Source: Verticillium longisporum (Eukaryota; Ascomycota; Sordariomycetes; Glomerellales; Plectosphaerellaceae). Taken from it: a stretch of DNA of 64,000 nucleotides. The stretch is from positions 2,790,001 to 2,854,000 of the forward strand of contig JAETXT010000003.1 of NCBI GenBank assembly GCA_019188255.1, written 5' to 3'. Shown here one piece after another: positions 35,010 to 47,277 of the stretch; position 1 is the stretch's first letter, and every line of letters begins with the position of its first letter. Under the pieces are notes generated by a model that did not search any database, was not told the DNA's origin, and saw only the letters and a list, made by a program, of their open reading frames with translations. Both the position numbers and the translations under genes were made by a program.

Positions 35010-36900
35010 ATGGCCGCGAACGGAAACCGGGTCTCAACATACACGTCGGTCTCGACCGGCTCCGACAGCCGCAATGCCGAAAAGAAGGATCTCTGGAGCA
35101 CCCTCCTCGACTCGGTAGCGAGCGGCAAGCGGCTGCCAGAAAAGAACATCATTGTTCTGGGTGGCAACTCTGACTCGCAACGGGAGTTTCTCGATGCCCT
35201 CTCCAACAGCAGCGAGAAGCGCACCCTCGATCGGCAAAGTTCGAAGCCGCCCCCTGTCGCCAACAGCTTCGCCCTCGGCTACACGTACTACGATGTGCTT
35301 GACGCCGATCAAGAAGGTCCGTCTGGCTGGCGAAGCGAGCGAGCACCATCCCCTCGGTGCCGCCAAGACGCTCTTGACTGACAGATTGTGGTAGACACGC
35401 TCGCACGGATATCCCTGTACATGCTCTCGAACCCGTCCGAAGCGTTCCCCAGGCTCCTCGAACCCCTGATCACGCCCGAATCCATACCTAATACTCTGGT
35501 CGTTGTGCTGCTCGACTGGTCAGCGCCGCACTTGTGGATGCGCCAGTTGCGAAAATGGGTGTTGTTCATGCGCAGTGTTTTGGAAAAGACAGACAGCGAG
35601 TGCCAGACGGCAATGGAGGAGGCAATGGCCGGGTGGCGGGATAGGGGACGTGGTGGCGGTTCCATGAATCTGGATGGCACGGCAGCCGCTTCGACCAGCG
35701 AAGGCGACGTTGCGTTACCCCTCGGTCCTGGCGAGTGGGAGGAGGGCCTTGGCTTGCCGCTCTGTGTGGTCTGCCAAAACGTGGGTCGTCCGTCTGAGGA
35801 AGGTGTCGGGGCAATGCGCTGACCTTATGACAGGCCGAAAAGATCGAACTGTTGGAGAAATCCCAAGGTTGGAAAGAAGGCGACTTTGATCAAGTTTTGC
35901 AGTACATTCGTACGGCGCTGCTCAGGCGTAGGTCACGATTCGATCTGGGCCATGAGACGACGTCGATGCTGACATTTCCACACACAGACGGCTCATCACT
36001 TATTTACACGACACCAAACGTACCCTCGCCACTACCGAGTCTCATTCATTCGAGTCTGGGCATCACCTCACTCCTCAAACGCCAGCCTCTCAAGCATAAC
36101 GTCATCGACAGAGACAAGATTCTTGTCCCTCCTAACTGGGACTCCTGGGGCAAGATTCGTGTTCTTCGCGACGGCTTCGACGTCGAGGCCACTAGTCTTG
36201 GCTGGTCCCACGACCTTCAGTCCAACTTTACCTCCCCCTCCATGACGACCGACGGCCTCGCCGTCCTTGCGAAGGCCAAGACGGAAGGCTCCTACGACGG
36301 CGAGGCCTGGACCTCAGCCGTCGCCCCATACGAGGACTGGATTCGCGACCTGTCGTCCACGGCCGACGCACTCGCGCTTGGCGGCCAAGACGTCGCCGCC
36401 ACCTCCTCTGTCGAGGTCAAATCGCAGGACACGCAGGATTTCCTCGGCGCGAGCCTCTCAACGCTCGAAGCTTTCAAGATCAAGGCCGAGCAAAAGTCGG
36501 CCTCTTCTGACGCCGCGCGAGCCTCGACCACAGCTTCTAGCAACGCGCGCGCATCGACCGTTCGTCGCGCCGACGACGGCGCCACCGACGGCAAGGTCAG
36601 CGAGCACATTGGCCCCGTGCAGTTCAACATGGGCGGCATCCAAGTCGACGCCGACGACATGGTCCAGCGTCTCAAGGACCGACAGGCGTACGGCACCCCG
36701 GACCCCACGACTTCGCCCCCTGACTCGGGCGCCGCCGCCCCGGTGTCGGCGCAGGCATTGGCACCCCAGGGCCCGCGAGCCCCGCCGCAGCAGGCGACGG
36801 CCCGGAGGTCATGGATACGGAGAACCTGCAGGCCTTCTTCAGCGGGCTGATGAACCGCAAGGGTGCGGGCGCGGCGGGCAGCCCGCGGCCCGGCGTCTAA
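35010..36900 (+). CDS. Cytoplasmic dynein 1 light intermediate chain with one missing base near the 3' end
   Basis: Three exons, 35010-35316, 35395-35780 and 35834-36900; introns of 78 and 53 nt; about 586 residues if one base is restored. It links dynein heavy chain to cargo adaptors in microtubule transport. The N-terminal Ras-like fold is shown by KDLWSTLLDSVASGKRLPEK, NIIVLGGNSDSQREFLDAL (a degenerate P-loop) and VVVLLDWSAPHLWMRQL. GWSHDLQ and a long disordered Ala/Ser-rich segment follow. The open frame would run off its track after 36740, but adding one G at the CCCCGG of 36738-36743 restores the conserved adaptor helix MDTENLQAFFSGLMNRK and a TAA at 36898-36900. Confidence 0.88.
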
Positions 36901-37496
36901 GATGGAGACCGAACGAGAGGGAGAGAGAAAGGGTCTGAAAGAGGAGAAGAGAACGGCAGAGAGCCGAGCGGCAGGGCTACGGCGCGGCGCCTCTGTTGAA
37001 CATTTGTGGAAACCCCCTTGCACGCCAAACTGTCAACTGTTGTGTAGATTAGATACCCCCGCGAATGAACATGACAATTCAAGCACAACTCGTCCGGCTG
37101 GCATTCTAAACCGAATGCCATTATGCAGTCACAAGTTCAGCAAGTTCGTTGACTGGCAGCATCCAGAAGGGTAAGTATGAGTGAAGTAGATGTGCAAGTT
37201 CTGTCTGGTCATTCTCTTGTCGCCCACGCCCATCGCGCACCTTGTAATGCATCATCGATCGCTGTTCAGTTCTCCCAACGATATATCTACCACTCATTTC
37301 ATCCCCGCGAGCTTTGATATCTAGAGAAGAAAAGGAAAAAAAAAAGAAAAAAAGGGCAAAAATGACAATGGCGACATCCCATCAGGGAACAAAACTCCAT
37401 TGGGAAAAGTCCCCAGCCTGAAATCTGGCCACCGACGGCGTTCTTTTTTCCTTTTCCTTCTCACATTTCTCTCCTGTCCCTATCTTTCCATCTGTC
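36901..37496. other. Region between convergent dynein and DUF255 genes
   Basis: Two 3' UTRs; an A-rich patch at 37322-37361. No gene seen. Confidence 0.55.
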
Positions 37497-40204
37497 CTAG
37501 TACTCCACATCCTCCTTGGCGCATGGCCTGAACTTGCCCTCCTCCACGACGTACGCGCCGGGCTTCCCGGTAGCCACCAGTTCAGCGAGGGCCGGGTTCC
37601 GCCTGACGACGAGGTCATCTGGGCCCTTGACGATGATCAGGTTGCGCAGGCCGCCGCGCGCCTCGCCGTACAGTTTGACGAAGACCTTGCGGACAGTCTC
37701 GTCGTCGGCACCAGAGGGGTCTCGTACGACGATATATGTGCGACCGCCGAGGCGGGAGCTGACCACGCCGGAGAGGAGTCCGGGGAAGAGCCAGGGGTAC
37801 TGCAGGATCTCGGCCTCAAAGGCGTTGAGCGTCTCGCGAGCCAGCGCGGTGTAGGTTTCGGTGGCGAGAGCGACACCGAGGCGGAAGAGGTTGGACACGG
37901 AGACGGCGTTGTTGGAGGGGAAGGCGGTGTCCATGCCATCCTTGAGGCGGAGAATGGTGTGCTTTGCATCTTCGGTCGTAGCGAAGAAGGCGCCGCACGA
38001 TGAGTGGGCCGGTAGAGGGTTGGGGCTGGCCGAAGTCGTTGGGGCCGAGGCGTCATAGAAGAGCTTGATCTGTGTTTCTGTACCACCAAAGTCAGCAGCG
38101 AGCCATGGCTCCAAGTACGCACATTTTCAAACTCACGTTGAAGCTCGTCGGCGAACGCAATGCAGTTTTCCTCGCCTGTGGCCTCGTACAAGTCGATGAG
38201 GCCCTCGATCAAATACGCATAGTCCTCGGCAAAGGCCTTCGTAGAGCCCCGAGTACCGCGGAACACCTTGTACAGAGTCTTCTCTTGTTCGTCCCACAGC
38301 TGCGCTCGCACAAATTCAGCTGACTGGATGGCAGCGCCCAGGTATTGCGCGCTCTTCGCGGCGTCCTTGACTGCCAGCGCGGCGCCTGTCCTTGCGAGCG
38401 CAGAGATGACGAGGCCGTTCCAACCAGAGATAATCTTATCATCAAGCTCAGGGCGGCCGCGTTCCCGACCACGTTGCGCCTTGTGCTTGGCTTTCGCCGG
38501 CGCAATGACACGGGCGACTTCCTCCCCGCTGGTGCCAAACTGCTTGCCGATTTCGCTCTGCTCTTTCAGCACGCGGGGATGTTCTGGTTCATAAACTCGT
38601 CGTTCGGATCTTGGTCGGGCTCCACGTTGCCGTGCTCCAAAATGTTCCAGTACGTAGCGGCAATCGTCGCCTCATGCTCGTCGCCAATCACAGCATCAAA
38701 CTCTTTGCGCGTCCACAGATGGAAAGCGCCCTCGCGAACGTCGGTGTCGCCACGCCTGTAGTAGGAGTCGGCGGCCTCACTAGAGGCAAAACCACCTCCG
38801 GGAAGGCGCATCGGCGGGCTCGAAAAGTAGTCCGCGAGCTCAACGACGACATCATAGAGTTCACCATCCTTATCTCCGTTGCTGATAAGCCAGGCATCAA
38901 GATACAGGCCCAGCAGGAGAGCATTGTCCGAAGTTAGCTTTTCAAAGTGGGGAATGCTCCAGTCCGGAGTGATGGAGTATCTCGCGAAACCGCAACCACC
39001 AACATGGTCACGCAGGCCGCTGTCACGGATCTTTCGAAGGGTGAACAAGGCCATTTCTGTAGCGTGTGCACATTCGGTCGGGCCCACGACATCCTGGACC
39101 GGATGCAGGTAATGCGGCAAGCGCAGCAAGAAGGACAGTTTCGCGGGCACAGGGAACTTGGGTGCCAGACCGAAGCCACCATAGACCGGATCAAAGGTGC
39201 CAGCAATGTGGGAGTAGGCCTCTTCGAGCTGGTCGAGGACGAGTTCGCTCGAGACATCGGCAGCCGTCTTGCCAGCACCCGGGTTCTCCGTCGAAACAGC
39301 CGAAGCGACAGGGGCGGTAGACGAGGATGTCAGGCCGATCTTGCTCATCTGGACCGTGCTACGTGTGCCCAGTGTGCCCTCGGCGGCAAACTCGCGCAGC
39401 TTGGAGAGGACCTCCTTGGCTTCCTGGCGGCACCGAGGCTCCTGCTCCTGCCAAACCTTCCTCAGGTTCTTGAGGATGGCCAGAAAGTCAACACCCTCCT
39501 CTTCCTCGGGACCCGTCTTGGTATGTGCGCCTGGACCAGGCCAGTAGGTGCCGCCAAAGACGGGTTCGAGCTCGGGTGTCAGGAAGAGGTTGAGGGGCCA
39601 GCCGCCTGCGCCGTTGACGGCCTGGACATAGTTCATGTAGATGGTATCGAGATCGGGTCGCTCTTCGCGGTCAACGATAACAGGCACAAAGGCCTCGTTG
39701 AGGAGCGAGGCACATTCGGGATGGGAGAAGGAGTCGATGGCTGTCAGGCGGCAGTCTATCGAAAAGTCAGAAGTGGGGTCCTGGGCGATGCGCTGCTACG
39801 TGTATGTGGCGCGCTCTCTCTCTCTCGCTCTCTCGCTCTCTCTCTTAGCCTGTTAGGCACTGATGAGGTCGACAAGGACGCTACGAGAGGATGATTTGGG
39901 AGAGGAGCCGAACTGCAAAGACCAGCATGCTCAGCTGCGGCAGGAGGCAGGGAGGGATGGGATGGGATGGTGGGGTCTGGCACGTACAGTGGCAAGCCTT
40001 GAAGCCAATGTTCAGAAAGATCAATTTGTTCTCCCTCTTGGCGCGTTCGACAGCCTCATCGTCGAGCAGCTGCCAGGCGACAGGGCTGTTGATCTGGCCT
40101 TGTATGTAAGGACTGTTGCTCTGGTCGGCGCGATTGCGTAGGCTCGGAGCCAGTTCCCGGGCGGCGACAGGCTGGGGCGGCAGGTCGGTCGAGTTCGTGG
40201 CCAT
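37497..40204 (-). CDS. DUF255 / SPATA20-like thioredoxin-fold protein with one missing base
   Basis: Three exons, 40204-39988, 39755-38137 and 38077-37497; introns of 232 and 59 nt. About 805 residues if one base is restored, close to the usual 750-800. The N-terminal domain has the family's thioredoxin-like site: FLNIGFKACH joins across intron 1 to YCRLTAIDSFSHPE, giving CHYC. VIVDREERPDLD and GAGGWPLNLFLTPELEPVF follow. The rest is a six-hairpin glycosidase-like barrel (VGGCGFARYSITPDWSIPHF, DDKIISGWNGLVISALAR). Function is poorly known. One C is missing at 38575-38578, where QNIP should join RVLKEQSEIG. Intron 1 contains a CT microsatellite (39814-39844). An upstream in-frame ATG at 40261 could add 19 residues; 40204 has the better context. 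Confidence 0.88.
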
Positions 40205-41623
40205 GGCTTCAGATCCGAGTTTGGCAGACAGAGCAGACTGCGACAGCTCGGAGGGGATCATCGCGCAAGAAACACGCGAAGGGTTCGAGGGGCGACGGCG
40301 GGCGGGCGGGGGGAGGGTAGCGGGGGTATCAAGATCTCGTTTCGATTCGGAGTTCGGTGCGTCAGTTCAGCCCAGTCCAGCTAAGAACGGAACAGAACAG
40401 CACAAAGCAGGTCAGAGTAGACAGCAGCGAGGCAAAGAAGCGGCCGGCCGGGACAGGACTAGCAGAGTGTTCGGTAGTGGTAGTGGATGGGGTGGGGGGG
40501 AGAGCGGCAGCGGCAGGTCGGCAGGTCGGAGGACACGCGAGTCATGTAGATGACGGAAGAGGGGTGAGGGGAGAGGATTCGATTTCAATAGCGAAGTGAG
40601 GAAAAAAAAAAAGGGCTGAAGGGCTGAAGGATGAAAGGGTCCGCTACGGAGGAAATTGAGATGATTAAACAACAATAGAAACCGGGCCTGATGGGATGGG
40701 ATCTGCCTTGCAGCCCAATGCAGAAGAGAGCCATTTCCTTGTTTAGGCAAGGCGAGGATGGGAGATTCAAAGTTCTTCCCTCCACCCCTCTCCAGTGGTA
40801 CTGTAGGAGGTTTTAGTGGAGGAACGTGATAGTGATAATCCAGCTTGGTTGCTACATCTGAACAGTCATGTGCACATGGAGACTTTGCGACCCAGTAATC
40901 ATTTCGAAACAATCCGACGCGCGTTGGCACAGAAAATGACAAGAAGAAGGAGAGGGAGAGGCAACTAGAAATTAATGCATGATTCAAAGGTCATCGGAGG
41001 GCACTATACAACGACACACTGACAGTCCGACTGATGTCACATCGTCCCAAAGGCCAGGAAAGGGGAAGAGAAAAGAGATCGAGGGTCCTTGCTGCACCGT
41101 CCAGTGGCAGGCAGAGGCAGCAGTACACCAGCAGTGTCGATATGTGTAATGTCGTAATGGCCGGTCCTCGTGATCGCTGTCGTGACTGTCAGTGGTGCTG
41201 CTGCTGGGTCCCGCTCGATTGACAGCAGCAGTCACACTGGGGGGGCCGTTACACTGGGTGGATGCTTCCACTGACACGGCAGCGACAAGGGCTCTGATGG
41301 CAGCGACAAGGGCTCTGATGGCAGCGACAAGGGCTCTGATGGCAGTACCATGACAGGCCGAATGACGAGGTGCTCCAAGCGCAGCCCCTCCATGACCCCA
41401 CCACGGTCCCGCCCAGGCCCCACCTTCCCTGGATTCCGGGTCCTGTTGCTGTGCTGCATTCATCAAGGCAAGAGGCAAGCTAGACAGCATCCAGGCAAAG
41501 AGCTACCCCGCCTTCAGCATCATTGTACTCTTGTCAAGTCACGTGACGGCGTGAGAGGCCCGACACGGTTCAATATCGAGCTTCGATGATGATCGTGAAT
41601 GAACATAGTGGGGAGCCTCGTCC
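40205..41623. other. Intergenic region upstream of DUF255 and downstream of the MFS gene
   Basis: No supported gene. An open frame on the minus strand over 40984-41490 is mainly repeat and low complexity. Holds the tandem repeat at 41280-41342. Confidence 0.5.
41280..41342. repeat. Three exact 21-bp tandem repeats
   Basis: Unit CAGCGACAAGGGCTCTGATG plus a final G, three identical copies in a row, then a partial CAG. No gene overlaps it convincingly. Confidence 0.9.
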
Positions 41624-43650
41624 TTAAGTCATCTTCACACCCCTTTCTCGAGCCTCCTCGCTCCGATAGCTTCCCGCTTTGCCGTTGCCATCTTCCAACC
41701 CCTCCGATTCTGAACCCAGCACCGACGGGCTGCCGTCGCCACCTTGTGCACGTGTCGCCGCCTCACGCGCCAGTCGCATCTCGAGGTCAGGGTTCTTCTG
41801 CTTCCATCGCTTCATGTACCACGTGCCGAACATCAGGATCGCCCACATGGTAAACTCGAAGACCGTTGCGGCAGGGTACCCGTTGGGAAACCGCGGCGCC
41901 TCGACCGTCGGGAACGTGAACAGTGGGATCCAAATCTGGTTACAGAAGCCCAGCGTCATCATGGACGAGATGATCAGTCCGCGCTCGCCATAGTTTTCCT
42001 TGAGGGTAAAATTGACCCACGAGTACTGTCTCAGTCAGCTTGATCGCTCGCCGAATTTTGTATCGGGGGAAACTGCTCACCAGGATGGGGGACGCCATGC
42101 CAGAGAAACCGCCAAAATAGAAGGCGCAGAACTTAAGCACATCGGGCACGTTCCAGACGGACAGCACGATGAGCGCAAAGAACACAAATGACTGGCAAAC
42201 ATGTCAGCAATCTCAAAGGCCTACGTCTCACTTCGTCGGTCGCCACTCACAGCCTGGAATGACCAGAGCCCCCTGAGGCTGAGGCAGCCCGCCAGAGTGG
42301 TCCCTAGCCATGACGACAGAGCCCGCAGCAGATCGATAAAGGTCGGCAGGATATTGACCAGCTCGATCGAGTAGCCGGCGTGACGCAACCACAGCGCCAT
42401 GTAACCGGTCCAGTAATGTGCCTGGCATAGCATGCTGTCGATCATGCATTAGCCCGAATCTTGTGCGATGAGCACCAGGAAACTCACATGTAGCATGGCA
42501 CGCATATCCACCACATTGGCCGTGACAGCGTGTATTTGAATGTCTTCCAGGTGATTCCCTCGTTCTCGACGGTCGGGATCCGCTTGACGGCCAACGCGTG
42601 GTCTTCCGCCGTGAAGAACCACCGTCTTGGCGAGCTCGGCAGTCCGGGCCAGAATGCAAATCCTAGAAATGCCAACGGCAACGTGATGATACCCTGCACG
42701 ATGAACAGCCACCGCCAGCCCGCCCTGCCGTATACTCCGTCGAGATTCCGATAGGCCGCGGCCTGAAGGTAACCCGAAAACATGGATCCGAGGGAGTTGC
42801 CCATGAACCAGACGCCAGCGCGCTTGAAGAGTTCTTCGTTTTTGAACCAGCTGCCGACTGCGACTTGTTAGTCAAGCTATGGCCCGGAAGAGACAGAAGT
42901 GCTCACGAATCAGATGGGTGCCGCCAAAGGAAGAGGCTTCGAGGAAGCCGGTGATGGCGCGCAGGATGTAGAGACGCCAGCTGTGTTTGATCTCAGACTG
43001 GCAAAAGGCGACGACAGCCCAGACAATCTGCAGCGATGGAAGGAGAAATGGAGCACTGTCTAGCGTAAGCATTTAGCGGACTCCCGGGGTTCTCAAATCC
43101 CAACGCACATCTTTGCCTTGGTCTGGAGAGCCATCAGTGGGATCTGACCCAGGACGTAGGCCGTGTTATCTTGGCTCTGGTCAGTCTCTATGAGCTTCAT
43201 TGTGCACATCGAGGGGAAGCGTACAAGCAACGACATAGTAGTTCAACTCATTGCCAAAAGCGCCTAGATCTTCGCGCATGCCCGAAACATAGGCATTGGT
43301 GATGTTTTGCTGTCCGAGGAACTGGTGTCCTGTAAGCCCTGAGAACATCTTGTTTTGTCGTGAGCATCAAACCAACCCGGCAGAAGACTAGCCCACATGT
43401 CAGTACATCAAGCCGAACACTTCATGTGATGATAATGACTCACAACTAAGGCACCCAAAGACAAGTATGGAGAGGTCAAGCTTTCGAAGCAGCTTCCTCT
43501 CTTCGACGGGGTAGTGGGACGCTATCGCGATCAGCGCCTGGACTAGCAAGCAGAGGCCATGACAGCAGCGAACATACGGTACCAGTCGAAGACGGACCAA
43601 ACCACACCACTCACTTTGTTGCCCTTGATGGCAGATTTGATGGCCCCCAT
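41624..43650 (-). CDS. MFS transporter, anion:cation symporter (Dal5/Tna1/Liz1-like) family
   Basis: About ten exons with short introns; every join is in frame. Family motifs include LGQQNITNAYVSGMREDL (TM2 region), LPLAFLGFAFWPGLPSSPRR and WFFTAEDHALAVKR before the central loop, and WVNFTLKENYGERGLIISSM late. A microexon of about 11 nt near 43358-43368 joins GCLSF to CRFLGQQN; skipping it would break the frame. The C-terminal tail is hydrophilic. Relatives carry vitamins, nicotinate, allantoate or pantothenate; the substrate here cannot be assigned. The start at 43650 (MGAIKSAIKG) fits the family length; an in-frame ATG at 43710 would add 20 residues, but it is close to the TATATAA near 43742. 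Confidence 0.85.
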
Positions 43651-44489
43651 GCTTGAATCGACAATGACGCTTGACAGAAAGCAAGACGCTGCTGCGTCAT
43701 CATCTGGCATGACAGCCAGAAGCCTCTCGGACCTATTCGACTTTATATGATCCCGCCTTGTCAGGCTCAGGGCCGCCAGGAGAAAATTTCCGCGCTGCAG
43801 ACTTCAACCGGCAGTAAGACCGACTTCCGGCTGGACACTCGCAATCGCAAAACCGATGGTGAAATACCTCGTCGCCATGACCCCCCAAAAGATCGCCCGA
43901 ATGCAAGACCCTGGCCCTGCCCAAGGACGAAAGGGCCAGGATCTGCAGGCGCAGTGCAGGTGCAGGCTTGCCCGTCACCACTGGCTCCGAACCCGGCGCT
44001 GCGACGGGGTGGCGTCCTCTGCAACGCTGACATGCGGTGCGACGGCAGCGCTGGTGCCGGGGCGGCACAGCCCGGGGTCTGGGCGTGGCGGTCGCCGAGC
44101 GGAGGGGCGGGGCCGACGGGTTGCACAATCCGATACCAGATGACGAATGCGGAGATCGGAGGGTGAATCGTCCAAACACATGGACAGACGGGAGGCACAT
44201 CACGGAGAAACGCTGGAGATACGAGATGACGACATTGTCCTGCTGCTGCATCAGTGGATGTCCGGTGGTGGTGGTGGTGTGGGTGGTTCGCGGTGTTCGA
44301 GGCGCTGCCCGAATGAGGTCGGGTAGTTGCCGATGGCCGATTCGGAGAGGCGTGTTGTGATTGATAATCAGGAATCGTTTCGATAAAGATAGGACGTATG
44401 GGATCTGTGGGTTGGGCATGGCACTTCCATCTTTTCATCATTCGTTGATGTGACTCTGGCATCGCGATCAAACCTGTTGTTTCTTCAAG
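43651..44489. other. Divergent promoter between MFS and 2OG-oxygenase genes
   Basis: No supported gene. A TATA-like word for the MFS gene lies near 43742-43748 (minus strand). A GGT/GTG-rich patch lies near 44263-44285. The shared promoter allows, but does not prove, co-regulation of the two genes. Confidence 0.5.
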
Positions 44490-45758
44490 ATGCCGTCCGC
44501 CGTTCCTCAGCTGTACGAATACACCCACGTCTCGGAGACGCAGGAGGACCTGGACTGGGCCGACCGTGGGTTCTCACTTGATGCAATCAGAAAATTCAAA
44601 CGTCACTAACCCGGGATATCGCGCAGTTGCGACAATTGACCTCGCCAAATATGGCACATCCGAAGGCAATGCGGAGCTCGTCAAGACGCTCCTCGAAGCC
44701 ATCCGCACAAAGGGCTTCTTCTACGTCACTAACTTTGGCATTCCGCAGGAAGCAGTCGACAGGCAATTTGCCCTCGGCCAGCGTTTCTACGAACTTCCTC
44801 TCGAAGAGAAGCTCAAGTACGAACCGGACCTGGACTCGGGTGACTACAATGGGTACCGACCTGCGGGTAGGCGGCTCCTGAGCGGCGGCATCTACGACAA
44901 GACGGAAGTCTGGAACATGGCGAGTAAGTCTTGCGCTGCGACTCCGACACGCAGATTGGGAAACTGACCATTCGAAAGCGAAATCCGGCCACATCACGCA
45001 GCCTGTGCCCAAGCTCCTCGAAGAGCGCCTCGATGAGATCCACGCCTTCGCCAAGGACCTCCACGACAAGGTCCTCGACCCGCTGAACCACCTCATTGCC
45101 CTGGCGCTCGAGCTCCCGGAAGACATCTTCACGAGGGTGCACAAGTGGGAAACGCACGACGAATCCCATTTGCGGTACATGAAGTACGCGAAATTCTCGC
45201 AGGCAGAGATTGAACAGCTCGGCGACGGACTCTGGTCGAGGGGCCACACGGACCTGGGCACCATCACGTTGCTGTTCCGGCAGCCGGTGGCGGCGCTGCA
45301 GATCCGGGACCACGAGTCTGGCCAGTGGAAGTGGGCGAAGCCGCTCGACGGCAGGCTGTCCGGCAACCCGTGTGATGCGCTGAGCTTCCTGACGGGCGGG
45401 TACATCAGGTCGACAGTTCACCGGGTGAGTGCCTTAGCCAGTGCATCTTGACGTTGCATGCTGACTTTTGAATTCCCAGGTCTCTGTGCCGCCAAAGGAC
45501 CAGCGACATGTAGACCGCCTGGGACTGCTGTATTTTGCGCGGCCGCAAAACGATCTCGTCCTCAAGACGATTGACTCGCCGGTACTCAAGCGTGAGGGAT
45601 TCACACGGAACGAGTTTGAAGCAGGCGGCCACCCCGTGCCGACGATGGGGGAATTTACGACGCTGAAGCAAAAGTGGCAACAAAAGAAGGGGACGAGCTA
45701 CGAGACGTCAGAAGGCCAGCAGATCTTACCTGGTTTTGCGGGCCAGTACTTCGCCTAA
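44490..45758 (+). CDS. 2-oxoglutarate/Fe(II)-dependent oxygenase (isopenicillin-N-synthase-like)
   Basis: Four exons, 44490-44565, 44627-44923, 44979-45424 and 45480-45758; introns of 61, 55 and 55 nt; 365 residues. The N-terminal DIOX_N region has IDLAKYGTSEGN, KGFFYVTNFGIP and DSGDYNGYRPAG. The jelly-roll core has the iron ligands HTD in SRGHTDLGTITLLF and a distal His in RSTVHRV. An Arg in DRLGLLYFARP fits 2-oxoglutarate binding. The family oxidises small molecules in the cytosol. It is divergently paired with an MFS transporter, so a shared small-molecule pathway is possible; no other biosynthetic gene is nearby. Confidence 0.9.
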
Positions 45759-46350
45759 GGGAAAAGGGGAGTTCTCAATTGTTGACTAAGAACGTTCTTG
45801 AGTGCCCCGGTTTCGTGTCTTTTAAGTAATGAATATTCCCGAAAGATCGAATTGAGAGACCGGAGCGGCAAGCCATGATCAATCGAGATCGCCGGGGGTC
45901 ACCGGATGCTGGATCCTCTATATATCAGATGATGTAGCGTGTAGGTCGTAGACACGCCAAGCCAGCCAGGCCCCTCAAAGCACTGCACGGGGCTTTCACT
46001 CCGGCGGTGGATGTGGGGATGCCTACAGCACATGGGCACTCTTCTCAACTGCCATTGCGATGCTGGTTACTGCTGACCCGCCCATGACGTTACGCTCTCC
46101 ACGGTAGCCGCACAACCTCACGATGCCGCAAATTTTCTTGGCCTCCAAAGAATTGGAGAACGAATTGCTCATGACGTCAATGTCCCGAACTGCGGTCGGT
46201 ATCTGGAGTGCTTTTAAAATCCAGCGATCATCTTCCTTTTGAGCCGATCTTTCGTAAACATTCATCAACTTGACCAAACCTCAAGTGTCTATCACATATC
46301 GAACTCGACATATATCACAGCTTTCTTCTCTAAAGCACATACTATCCAAA
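45759..46350. other. Intergenic region
   Basis: 3' UTR of the oxygenase gene and promoter of the small gene at 46351; no further gene supported. Confidence 0.5.
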
Positions 46351-46636
46351 ATGCCTCGCCAGGGAGAAGGTCATATTGCCGATAACGCCGTTGAGAACGG
46401 CCAAAACATCATTCACGGCGCTGGTGAAGTCAACGTAAAGCTTGCCTTCCTGCATCAGTCCAACGCATGGCCCGCACTAACGATCGTAGGACTCACATGT
46501 CGCCCGTGCAGACAAGACTGCGCCCATGCCTGAGCATGAGAAGGGTGCTGGTATCCAGGGCCTGAACGCCAGCGGCGGTCAGAGCCAAGGGCTCGCGAAG
46601 GGGGACAATGTTGGTCAAGGAGGTCGTTCTTCTTAA
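46351..46636 (+). CDS. Small hydrophilic Gly/Gln-rich protein, 76 residues
   Basis: Two exons, 46351-46434 and 46490-46636, with a 55-nt intron that has a CACTAACG branch site. The protein starts MPRQGEGHIADNAVENGQN and ends in a Gly/Ser/Gln-rich stretch (GLNASGGQSQGLAKGDNVGQ). It has no signal peptide, Cys or membrane segment, and is probably disordered. The clean splice, the intact frame and the A-rich start context (CAAAATGCC) support a real gene. It recalls small stress- or conidiation-induced proteins, but I do not recognise the family. Confidence 0.6.
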
Positions 46637-47277
46637 TCTCTTGGAATTTGTGTATACGACCAGTACTTGGGGTGAAGTTCGATTGGGAGCGGATACGTTA
46701 CAGTGGATATCAGTAGCGATTGAATTTACTCTTTACCCTCCGTCCATGCCCTTGATCACTGCTAGTATCCTTCCAAACTTCATTCCACTAGAAGGACTTC
46801 GCAAAACGCAATCAGATCATACCGGGTCACCATATCATTCGTTCACAGTGAACGCTGTCTGCCATGCATGATACCTCATATCGACTTACCTATTTTATCA
46901 ATTGGGGTTCCCTGTCCTCTATCTTGCGTGCTTATTTCACGTTCGCTGTGTATCTTGTTGGGTTCAACCCACTCCCTTTCATCACTCTCTTCTCATTCCT
47001 AAACTCTAGGTATGCACGACTGATACGTTTTCTACCTCATGCTACCTATTCATAATTCCAAAGCGACCAGACCCCAAGAGAAGTATATTATATCTAGTGA
47101 GTAAAGTACTGAAGCATAGTACAAGCACTCTCTAGCCCGAAGTATTCTCGATCACCCAAAGACTGCCTGCTTGAGCTGTAGAAATGCGACTTAATTACAG
47201 TACGATTCTGCAATTGTTGCAAGATGAAGATCATGGCCTGTAGTACTAATGCACCTGACTTTCGTGCGATCTATCTG
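46637..47277. other. Intergenic region
   Basis: AT-richer than its neighbours; no gene recognised. Confidence 0.5.

Noticed and set aside
40984..41490. A 168-codon minus-strand frame containing three ALVAAIR repeats
   Set aside because: It is produced by the 21-bp tandem repeat and low-complexity DNA, with no good start or conserved part.
44490..46636. A secondary-metabolite cluster around the 2OG oxygenase and MFS genes
   Set aside because: There is no polyketide synthase, NRPS, terpene cyclase or cytochrome P450 in the window; two divergently paired genes are not enough.
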